Source: Monomorium pharaonis
Taxonomy: Eukaryota; Arthropoda; Insecta; Hymenoptera; Formicidae
NCBI RefSeq assembly: GCF_013373865.1
Contig: NC_050470.1
Location: 29,185,585 to 29,249,584, forward strand
DNA length: 64,000 bases
Reading direction: 5' to 3'
The notes under the pieces are model-generated. The model was given only the letters and a program-made list of their open reading frames with translations. It was not told the DNA's origin and did no database searches. How positions within the stretch are numbered: position 1 is the stretch's first letter; every line of letters begins with the position of its first letter. Both the position numbers and the translations under genes were made by a program. Below are positions 1 through 11,068 of this stretch, piece by piece.

Positions 1-64
1 AAAATGCTTTAAATTTGTAATTGTATGTATATATATATATTTTAGTATTATATATTTTGATGAT

Positions 65-3000
65 TCAACACCGCATAGGCGTACCATCAGGATATGTCGG
101 CACTTTCGGTTTGCAGATCTTTGTCCTGCCGTTTGAACCGTACACAACGTTACAGGAAAACGTGAAGTAACCACAGGTAGAACTCTTGGTGTAATATCGA
201 TGTTCATACTTTCTCGGTTCGTTGCTGCCATTCATCTTACCGGCGAAACTGTTGGTTACCGTGTAGTAATTCGGTTTCGCCGCTATTGCCGGAGTAAATC
301 TCATGCGCTTATCGGAAGATACGTTTTGATTAACGAGAGATTCTTGACTCTTTGATGTATGCTGACTAACGTGATAACGCTCATGATTTGTCTGAAGTGA
401 TCTGGTTTCCGTAGGCGATGATCTGGTGTTATTGAAGTCTTTTGATACTAAAGATACAGTCTGTGACTGAGACTTGCCGTCGCCCTGAGCAACGGTCTCT
501 ATGCCGGAGGTCGACATCACTCTGCCACGAAATCCAGGCGGAATGGTGTATCCTGACACGGATTGTCCTGGTTGTAGAATATCACCAGTCCGCGGCATAT
601 TTGAGTCTTGATTAACGTGGATGTTGTACTGATTTTCTTTAGCGACTTGTATCGTCTGCATCTGACTGCGGCTTTGCTGCTGAATAGTCTTATCGAGTTT
701 TTGATGATTTGAGGTTGGACGTGAGAAAGTTTCTGAGAACTTCTCTTTGATTGTCAACTTCGAACCTGCTGCTGTAGGATAATCGTCTTCGTCCGCATAG
801 TTGTCATCGTATTCGTCGTATGCCGTGTCGTCCGTTCGCGTTTTTTCGGTAGCCGTCACTTTTTTGTCAACAGCATCCGAATTATTCTTGGAAGCTAGGA
901 CAACGGTCTGCCTCGATGTTGAACTACTTTGCAAGCCTTGCTCGTGATTCTTGTTTTCGTCTTGTTTGTTATCATAATTCGAATTTGCCGACGGATTCGA
1001 TTGTACGCTATCAACATTCGTCGGTCGCTTCAAAGGAGAAGCCGGTTTGAAGGGCTTGAAGAGTTCAGTGTCAGTGAAATTAAAAGGTTTTCGTGAGGAT
1101 GCGGCACCAGATCCGGAACCAGCCTGCGCTGCACCGGTGTATGTGATTCCATATTGAAAAGAACCTTGTAACTGCGATTGGGACTGACCTCGATGAGTGC
1201 CACTTTGAGCCGATGCTGTTCCGCTACCGCGAAATGGTGTCGCATGCTTCTCTACTTTCTCATCGTCGCTCTTCAAATACGGCTGGAACCCGATCTGCGC
1301 CTGGCTGGAAGTACTACCTTCACCGTTGGCTTGAGCATCCGCCATTCCGCCTTTGGAGCTTGCTTGCACCTGCGAGTTGGTACCGTGATTCCAACCACTG
1401 CTCTGAGCACCTGTCGAAGTAGCTCCGGAGTCTGAGTCTAATTGAACTTGCGTCTGACTCTTTCCGTAACCGGCAACACCTTGCGCGTTGCTAGTAGCTC
1501 CTTCTTTACCGCCACTAATCTCGGCTTGAGCGCTTTTGTTGGCGTCGCTGGTGCCAGCCTGGGCCGAGAAAGTGCCGGAACCACTGTAGGTGCCTGTTAC
1601 CTGCGATTGAGTTGTGCCCGATCCGTATTTACCTTGAGCCGAGGCACTTGCTTGAGTACCCGAGTCCACCTGTTGCACGGAACTCGATGCTTGCGACTCG
1701 GTACCGTCATCTATCACACCTGCTAATCCAGGTCCTCTGTCTATTCCTTGACCGCTGATTCCGCCTGGATATTGACCAGGATACTGTCCAGTAACACCAG
1801 TTCCTCCAATCGTTTGACCTGTTGTACCTATTGGATACTGAACACCTCCTGTTCCCGAAATTCCGATTCCCGTGCCTGGATATTGTCTGCTTGGATAAAC
1901 TGGCACTTTGCCTCCTGGATAAATTTCTTGACCAGGATATGAGGTACCGGGAGAAATAACTTGCGCACCGCCAGGATATGTACCTGGAATAGTACCAGGA
2001 TATGTAACACTTGGATATGTAGCTTGACTACCTGATACAGGAGTTACGCCAGTTCCGTCAGGAATCCTTCCAGGTTGAATAGCACCACCTCGATAAACAG
2101 CTTGACCGTTCGTTGGTCGACCATCTGGATAAGTTATTTGTGTACCAGTTGTAATCGTACCAGGAACTTGACCTCCGCTTGGTAAAGTGCCTGATGGAAT
2201 ACCTTGAGGATGGAATACGGGAGTCTGCTGACCACTACCAGGATAAACTTCTTGAGTTATTATTCCTCCTGGGACAACACTACCAGGATAAATCCCGACA
2301 CTTGTCCCCGGGATAGCCGAATCAGGTCGGACACCGCCAGGATAAACTCCAGTTCCGAGAGAAGTACCAGGAACTCCTAGATATGTTGCACTTGGTAACC
2401 CTGTTCCAGGCGCGGTACTAACTGGGTAAGGTCCAATACCAGTAACAGCAGTGGCACCCGTTGTTACTGACGTGGTTACAATACCACCAGGAGGATAGGC
2501 ACCTTGTACCGGTTGAATACCTCCAAGATATAATCCACGATCTCCTGTAATTAAATTTTCAGATAAATACGTTTTATCATTTCCTGATATCACAACAGTT
2601 TTACGAACATTAGCAGGATACGTACCTTCAACTCCTGGTGTCACGGTACCAGGACGGATGCCTCCGGGATACGTTCCGTCAACTCCTGGTGTCAGGGTAC
2701 CAGGACGGATGCCTCCGGGATACGTTCCGTCAACTCCTGGTGTCACGGTACCAGGACGGACGCCTCCAGGATACGTTCCGTCAACTCCTGGTGTCACGGT
2801 ACCAGGACGGACGCCTCCAGGATACGTTCCGTCAACTCCTGGTGTCACGATACCAGGACGAACGCCTCCAGGATAAGTTCCGTCAACTCCTGGTGTCACG
2901 GTACCAGGACGGACGCCTCCAGGATACGTTCCGTCAATTCCTGGTGTCACGATACCAGGACGAACGCCTCCAGGATACGTTCCGTCAACTCCTGGTGTTA

Positions 3001-6000
3001 CGGTACCAGGACGAACGCTTCCAGGATACGTTCCGTCAACTCCTGGTGTCACGGTACCAGGACGAATGCCTCCAGGATAAGTTCCGTCAACTCCTGGTGT
3101 CACGGTACCAGGACGAACGCCTCCAGGATATGTTCCGTCAACTCCTGGTGTCACGGTACCAGGACGAATGCCTCCAGGATAAGTTCCGTCAACTCCCGGT
3201 GTCACGGTACCAGGACGAACGCCTCCAGGATATGTTCCGTCAACTCCTGGTATCACGATACCAGGACGAATACCTCCAGGGTAAGTTTCTGGTCTTTCAG
3301 GAAGAAAACCAGGATAAGTACTAATTTCTCCAGGAATTCCTCCGGGAGTTGGATACATTATTATCCCAGGGCGAGGTGTTACTCCAGGAATGACTCCTGT
3401 TCCAGGGTGTATAATACCAGGTGTGCCAACACTTGGACCTTGCCTGTCAATACCCGTAGGTGGAACTTGTATCTCATCCGGTCTTCCCTGAATTCCAGGA
3501 TATCCACGAAATCCAGGATACCCAGGACAACCTTCACAACCGGTACCACCAGATGACATACTTTGTGCTTGACCCATACCGCGACTACCACCTGTGAAGA
3601 GAGATATTGAAATGTTTATATAAAAAATAAATGAGTTTTTTCTTTGACAAAATTCTTATTTGTATACATATATCCAGCTATATATTATATATATCTTACA
3701 ACTTATTTGTATTATTTTTGTAATTAGATTGTTTTAATTTAATTACTTTCTTACTTTGAAAAACTAAAATATTCAATTATTATACAAAAATGTGAAATGA
3801 CTGAATGTAAAGCATTTACTTACTAACTACTGCGCGCGAAGATTGTTGAGTAGCTTCAGCTTCGGCCTTGCCTTCTTTTTTTTCATCACCAAAATTTAAA
3901 TATTGAGATTGCGTCTGACCACGAAACTTTGTTTGGCGACGTTGACGAATTTGATCAATATTGTTGTTCAGCTTTTCTTGTTGCTCGAGTTGGATCTGTC
4001 GCTTTGCTCGAGCTTTTAATGGTGTTAGAACCATGTCGACTATGTGTTTTGACGAAATATGATTTTCATCTATAAGAATTTCGTTGAAGAAAGGATCGAG
4101 AGCTCGCTCAGGCACAGGTTTCGTTGTTTGTAGTAAAAACATATTGCGTCCATTGCAGAAATTAACAATTCGACCTCCAGCAAGTCGCCACGCCTATTTA
4201 AAATATAAAATTTACATGTTAATATTTTTCTAATTGATAACATATTTCCGCATATAATTTAAGTAATATCTTATTTTTGTTGTACATGACATTTCTTAAA
4301 CATTTATGATAATATAATGTAAAGATTTATTGAAAAACATAAAAATATATCTATTTATATTGCAATGTATAATAATTTCAACATATGACTTATTATTACC
4401 TCCAGTTTCGTGAGGATAGTCGATGCATAGAGTATCTTGGGTTGCCATTTTTTACGTGGCACATTCTGATCATGTCTTATATTTTCAAGATAGCAATCGT
4501 TCTCCTTTCTGCTCTTGTATGCAACGAATTGCTGTGAAAAGATCTATTTTAATTACCGTGATTTAATATTAAAACAACGTAATCACTTACCGTTATATCA
4601 TCAATAAAAGACCATTGTTTCTTTTCATTATTGTTTTCTATATTTTTCATTTCATACTCGTGAATTGATCGATCGAAACGCGTTTTTTCCTATAAATAAT
4701 AATAATCTAAATTATGTTATAATATTAGTAAATAATATTAAAATAATATATTTATACATGAATTATAAAGAATTAATATATAATATATAATATTATATAT
4801 GATTCTTATTTTGTGATGTTTTAAAAATCTAATTTTATCTTTCTAGGACAAAAGATAAAAAATTACAATTAGAAATTAAAATTTGCTCTTAATATTTTTG
4901 AAAAATTATCGGATTTGGCTTCATGTATTCTATGGTTTTTGAATTCGAAAAGAATGAATTGAATTTTTGAAGTGTTATTTTGAAGCGCATTAGATTTTCT
5001 AATTCAACACGTAAGAACTAAAATTCGCAACTCACTTTATTTGCATTCTCTCCTCAATCAAAACCATTTTGGATGAGAGATAAATTTACATTGATTGCAA
5101 ACAATTATTAAACATTTGACATAAAATAATAAAATTGCATAATACTATAAATAGGGTAAGAAATTTCTAATTATAGATCAATATTTTAACAGGATAGAAG
5201 AAATGAAAAGCTGAGAACACTGTACTGGAAAGGAAAAGTTGCTCGTTAATTGATCTTGGGTATTAGCTAAGGCTATTATAAGTTATATGGAAACGACATT
5301 AATGGTATTTCAAGCTCTAATGAAAGGGGGTGAAAAAAGCGTTGCGATTAAGACCGAGCCGGATAATCCGTATCGTCCGTCCTTATCTCATGAACTTTGA
5401 TCTCTAAATTTTTCTTTAAGCAATTGTCTCCTTCTAGTCTCGCGCGCTTCAGCGTGACCCGCATCAATTACGATTCCATAGACTATCATATTCGGAACGA
5501 CAAGTTCGGTGTAATGACGTTTTATTTTGAATTCGATACGGCGGAAGTGTAAACTTCCGCTGGCCTAACGAAAAAGTTGCAAACAAAAATACGGCAGAAT
5601 TTATCGGATGAAAGAAAGCTCTCTGCAAGTCTTCGCAGTAGATTAGCTGACGAAACTAATAGTTAATTTGCTAGCAATTTCTGATTGAATCTGTTACCAT
5701 TAGACTACGAATAGTTGCTTATTGAAAAGTTAATCGGAACCTGATCGAAGTCATCGTAGGTTTCTTCGATGAAAGCGTATTGCACGTCTTAATTCTTATG
5801 CGAAAGCAATTTTTAATCATTTTGAAATTGCAAGTCGTACGACTCGACTTGTTTCCGGACATGAATGGAACGGCGATACTCGGGGAGATCACGTTTCCGC
5901 GTTTATCATCACGGATAGACGATACATGTTAGCGATTTGCTGAATTTCACAATTGCCGCGCGAATCACGGCGACACGAAGTGTCCTAAATCACTAGAAAA

Positions 6001-6553
6001 CGAGATAAGTGACTATCTATTATTCCGAATTAATGAATAAGCGATACACGTACACACGCAAACTTCTAAATATTATCTTCTGCAAATCTGCAAAAATCCG
6101 TTTAGTTTTACAATCAAACAAAACTCGAGCACTTTCGCCGGAAGCTCTCAAGATCTTGCGAATTAGAAAAGCGACGCACTAACAAAATGTGAATTAATAA
6201 ATTGATGAACCAATTAATAAAAATAGTTAAAGTTTACGTGAAGCGGCCAAAACAAGAGATTGTTGGAGCTATTTTTATTCTAAATTGTAGAATTTATCAT
6301 AAAATCAATTCACTATTGACGCCTTATTTAATATTAATAAAATACATTATAAATATAAAACTACAATTAATTCACAAATTCGTTTAATTCTTCGCATGTA
6401 TTGTGGATTTCGGATTTTGATTATTGCGCGTGACAAAAATTAAGTAGCGAAATCGGTTTCTCTTTACTCTCGCGAGGGAAATGGAAAACTTACGTGGTAC
6501 CTCGCGAGTGCCGTGCTCGCGAGGAAGATCAGGATGACGAGGCACGGCCGCAT
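65..6553 (-). CDS. Secreted collagen-like Tyr-Pro-Gly repeat protein (unrecognised), 5 exons, about 1,395 aa
   Basis: Coding exons on the minus strand are 6494-6553, 4591-4689, 4400-4531, 3824-4193 and 65-3591. All junctions are GT/AG and phases match, giving 1,395 residues. The first exon encodes MRPCLVILIFLASTALA followed by RYH, a textbook signal peptide, so the product is probably secreted. Residues 21-220 are charged and non-repetitive. From about residue 230 the chain is rich in Y-P-G and PGxx motifs, including 13 near-identical 17-residue units at residues 324-544. The second half is rich in Gln, Ser, Ala and Gly (SQSQ and SAQA motifs), followed by an acidic DDxxYDEYDD-like patch. The last 40 residues carry four cysteines and end in YPDGTPMRC. 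It is not a true collagen, because Gly-X-Y periodicity is not kept. An extracellular matrix, cuticle or silk-like role is inference from composition. I do not recognise the family. The signal exon lies 1.8 kb upstream and was assigned by phase and donor site. Confidence 0.8.
2621..3283 (-). repeat. Coding minisatellite, 13 x 51 bp
   Basis: Thirteen head-to-tail 51-bp units encode the 17-residue unit YPGGVRPGTVTPGVDGT with few substitutions (V/I, T/I, one S for G, and E for D in the last unit). The total length of 663 bp is exactly 13 x 51. Units are nearly identical at DNA level, which suggests recent expansion or gene conversion. Weaker Tyr-Pro-Gly motifs without fixed spacing flank the array on both sides. 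Confidence 0.92.
4690..6493 (-). other. Intron 1 of the secreted repeat-protein gene
   Basis: This 1.8-kb interval lies between the signal-peptide exon (donor gtaagt) and the second exon (acceptor tatag). It is AT-rich and I see no further coding exon in it. The match of phase 0 on both sides supports direct joining. Confidence 0.6.
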
Positions 6554-6619
6554 GGCTCGAACCTTCTGGCGAGATCTTCACGAACTGGCGTTAACCAACG
6601 TCTTGACGACGTTTCAACC

Positions 6620-6620
6620 C

Positions 6621-6651
<31 letters not shown>
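6620..6651. repeat. CT dinucleotide-rich microsatellite
   Basis: A polypyrimidine CT run lies about 70 bp upstream of the start codon of the secreted protein gene, so it would be a GA run in that gene's promoter or 5' UTR. GAGA-type tracts are common in insect promoters, but function here is not shown. Confidence 0.7.
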
Positions 6652-7058
6652 CGCTCGCTTTTTCCACTCTCTTCTTCGGTCCCGTCGTAGCTGGTCCCAC
6701 GAAGCATCGCTTGGAATCATAAGGGTCTACGTGGCCGCGAGGTAGGAGTAAGAATCGCTAGGCGAAATTCCGGGAATGTGCGTCGTGATGTAAGTGCGTA
6801 CAGTCGCTCACGTTATCTCGCTTGGTCTAATCTTGTCGCTGCGGATCTCATTACCGAAAAATATGCGCCATGGCCGTCATTGACTTAAAGGATATCCCAT
6901 GTTGCACTTAGAAAGAAACGAGAGATTGAGTCTTTATATCGCCAGCGTATTATATTGCTTATTCAGATAGCAAAGTACCTTGAACCTGTAAATGAATTTT
7001 TCTAAGGTCAAACTCTCTTGTGAGTTGGAAATTTCCTTCAACAAATTTTTCTAGTTTT

Positions 7059-7083
7059 AAATAAATAAATAAATAAATAAATA
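7059..7083. repeat. AAAT tetranucleotide repeat
   Basis: Six consecutive AAAT units in intergenic DNA. Confidence 0.7.
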
Positions 7084-8022
7084 TACTATATATTGTATAT
7101 ATATATGTATATTACATAGCAATTATCATTTATTATATTATCTATATATATATGTATCTGTATATGTATTATTTTATTTGATATATTATATATTTGGAAA
7201 TATTTTTTAAATTCGAAAACAGGATACAAATAAGCAACCGAGATTCTCAGTGGCGTTATAATGATAATAACATTAAATGCAGAAAAAATCTTTTGTTTCA
7301 ATTCAAAGTCACGTAAATATGTATCAATTACGAGCGACATTGAGCCAACTTGACTTATCGAGAGTTTAGTCACTTTCGTTGGCCTAATTATTGACTCCAA
7401 TCTATTTGTTAAACACAGTTAGTCGCTGTTTATCCTACTACCAAGCGTAGCAAACGATCGCACGGTTCATCGGCGTGATAATGAGATCAATAAATAAAAC
7501 GGCGATGCGAGAGAGATGAATTGAACGGGAAGCTTTATATGAACGCGCGTGTTGCAATCCGATATAAAGAGAGGCGTGGTGTTGTTAAATTATTTAACAT
7601 AACTTTTAAATTTCGCCACGCAATGAAGATGAGAAGGGATTAAAGAAACTGAAAGAAGAGAGCTGGATAGGAAGGACGCAAAGTTATTTCAAGCGTATTC
7701 GAAACACGTACATATGTCACTTCGTGTATTATTCTTCTGTTACGTTAAACAAGACTTTTACAATTCGTAAAAAAAGATGCGGATAAATGTGTTTCTCGCA
7801 TAGGCACTCCGATGTGTACAAATAGCACGTATATAATACAACGGTTGTAATAAAATCGCTATCTAAAAACGGCCACATCTCTCCTCCACGCGCGCGCGAC
7901 TAAAATCTAATACGTAAAAGTGGGAATGCTATTTACAACATGTGGTCAACGCGACTACGTGCTTAATCGCTAGATCGGGATCCCTATTTTCGTCCGATGG
8001 GCGATCTATCGAATGACTAGGA

Positions 8023-8028
<6 letters not shown>

Positions 8029-8065
<37 letters not shown>
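8029..8065. repeat. GT dinucleotide microsatellite
   Basis: About 18 uninterrupted GT units follow a CACGTG hexamer in intergenic DNA. Confidence 0.85.
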
Positions 8066-8066
<1 letters not shown>

Positions 8067-10143
8067 TGCATCGTTCGTCAATTAATTATAATTATATTCG
8101 ACTCGAGCGGATTTCTCAGCGTACGCGGCGGTCGATCCTGTTTTGCGCGACACATCATTACATCTTACATGAAATCTTTATCTTATAACGCACCGTCGCC
8201 ACTCGCATAATTCGCTTAATCTTGCCGGCCATTGAATTAAAAAAAGATACATTTAACCCATCGTGACCATTAATTAAATCGAGGGAGATCTTTCTCCTCA
8301 CGGCAGATTGCGTTTCACGATGGCGAAACGGATTCGACTAGTTCGACACTCTGATCGGACGCCAATCTCTGGCGCCGCAAACGAACGAAAGAAAGGAGGC
8401 TTACTTATTGCCGCTAGAATTAATTTGCTGCTGGAGAACGTTGCTGCCAAAAGCAGCCTACAACTCGCGGCTCCGGATGAATACGCGCTCGATACCGGAT
8501 AACGCTCGTTGGACGTTACACACAATGATACTCTAATTGCATAGAATTAATACAGCAAAATTCATCACATAACAGGTGCAGAATACACTAGCGGACGACC
8601 GCTGGGTCCGAACTTATCTTTATAATATGAAATACATAGTGTTGTATACACATTTTTATTTATATATAGATATATGTATTTTTGGCAGATGATCGCATTG
8701 CCTGGAGCCGGCGTTTTGCGGCAATTCCGGTTGCGCAATTCCGAATCACAGACTCATACGCCTTCTTCGGTTTCGAGAATCACGTCGAACGCTTACGATT
8801 GCGAACTTGGTAGAAACTTTCCATTTGGTTGTACAGGACAGAAAGATGGTTTTTTCTTTCCCATCACCCTTGTCGCGGAGGTGTATTCGCTACATCTCGC
8901 GCACCTGTCATTCGCACATATTTACAAAGATCGGTGGTAGCTGCCTCGAAGAGCCGCACACAGGGAACCTTTCGTTTAATTCTAAAATAATAATAACACA
9001 CGATGGCACTTGTAATTCAGTCCGTGTCGATGATCAATCTCAATCGCTTGGCGCCGCGCGATAGCGACGCTACACGCCTTTAAATAGATAAAGTCACGAG
9101 TTTGGCGTTTAGCAGACGCTCTCGAAAATTTCTTTTCACGACAATCGCTATGTCGAATTGCGCACGTGCTAAAGCACTTTAAGGCTCGATACTTAAGGCA
9201 CGATTTTACATTACACAATGCGATAAATTAAACACGCTTACAAATTTAACGTTATTACGACTAATCGCTAGGTGGTCCCTAATTCGGAAGATGCTTGGAA
9301 TAATATCTGTCACACGCAATATTCTGTCGAACTCTTCCTTAATTCGCCACTACCAGAAAATAATCTTCGCTCGATTAATAAAAACAAATTAATAATAGCA
9401 GTCGATAATAAAAATTGACGATCATGTAATCAACTGTTACCAGAATATATTAATGTAAAAGTTGATGTTTTAATTTAAATAAAATTTTTTATCAGAAAAA
9501 GTCCATGTTTTAAAAAAGTTAAAAAGTTAAAAAAAGTTAAAAAGTTGATGATTAAGAAAAACATTAGTAACTTTGTGACTTCTATACAATTATTTTAATA
9601 ATTTAAATTTTTATCTTCAATTTTTAAATTAAATCTTTCGGTATTGTAATCTCGTAATGGAAGATATGTTGTTTGAATTGATAATTTTTTAATAAATAAT
9701 TAAAAACATTTCTAAAGTTATTTTAATTTCCTACAAAATACCGAGGTATTTCAAGTTTTAGAATCTAGAATCTTCTTTTGATTGAAATTTTCAATCGACT
9801 TTCGTGAATCTCGAGAATATTCCTTGCTATTAAAAATTCGTGTTAAGGAGATCCTAAAGCTGTTCTGTTTCACCGATTATTTTGATTATTTTTAATTCAC
9901 TAATCTTTTAATTGTATTTACAGAATTAAAAATCTTTTTTCACAATTAAAGTACAAACGGTAACATAATACAATAATTTACAAATTAAAATTTTTTTTGT
10001 TTTTTATATAAAATTCTTACGTATTATGAAAATAAGCAAAATAATCGATAAACAGGACAGCTTTAGCATCCCCTTAAGGTACAAATCTAAATTCTTTTTA
10101 TTGATAGATCAACTCGATTTGATCGCTAAGTATCGATCGATTT

Positions 10144-11037
10144 TTAAGCGATGGCCAGATTCAAAGTCATCGTGGAGAAGGACGAGGATCTCGTCGGGTC
10201 GGGATAATCGAACGTAGTTGAGGAACTCTTGACATCATTTTCGAAACGGAGGTGCACGTGCTCCGGATTGGGTGATATGACTGACGTTCTGATGACCATT
10301 CTGGACACGTATTCGGGATCCTTGGTCACCAAATCACCGGAGCTCTGCCCTTCTGGATTATCCGGGGACGTCTTCTCTCTGCAGGGTCGTTTCGACGGTG
10401 CCGTCACGGACGCGTCCGACGTTCTGGTGTGCCTGATGATCGCGGAGAACGGCGAGTCTTTCTGATCACGCCCCTCGTGTCCCGGTCGAGGAACGATGAC
10501 GCTGGTGGGCGACGCCGTGACGCACGACGTCGTCTGCGTTTTGTTCAAGGACGACGATAGCGGTGCACTCGCCGGTTTCACAAGCGGTGACGTCCTTTGC
10601 TGCTCGATCTGCTCGGATTTGTCTGACAACGTGGATGATCGGTGGTGGGCACGCATGCAAGACGACTCCTCGTGCTTGTAGAGATACGATTTCAGGGCGA
10701 AGGCTTTGCCGCAACGACCGCACACGTGGGGTTTAGTGTTCGAGTGCGTCTGTATGTGGGCCCGTAAGTTCGACTTGTCGGCAAAGGCTTTGTTGCAAAT
10801 GGTGCACTTGAAAGGTTTCTCGCCTGAAAGAGAAAAAATAGTTACTAAAAATAACAATCTTTTTGTGTATATTTAAATTTCAGAATATTTAAAAATTAAT
10901 GTTTTTATTTAAATAATAAATATTAAAAATAATTATTTTTGAAAATGTCGTGCATTTAGAAGTAGTGAATAATAATAATTGTTAAAATATCTTAAACAGA
11001 TTTAGATGCTATGTAATAAAAAAATTAAAACATGTAT

Positions 11038-11068
<31 letters not shown>

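Larger units (their letters stand above)
6554..10143. other. Intergenic region between the repeat-protein gene and scrt
   Basis: This holds the presumed promoter and 5' UTR of the secreted protein gene (just above 6553) and the 3' UTR of scrt (just below 10144). I see no conserved coding sequence. It contains simple repeats at 6620-6651 (CT), 7059-7083 (AAAT) and 8029-8065 (GT), and short tandem AAAAGTT tracts near 9510-9545. Open frames here lack recognisable motifs and neighbouring splice partners. Confidence 0.5.

Noticed and set aside
2638..3324. Open frame of 228 codons on the plus strand across the minisatellite
   Set aside because: It is the antisense of the 51-bp coding repeat. A period divisible by three keeps it open automatically, and it has no independent start context or homology.
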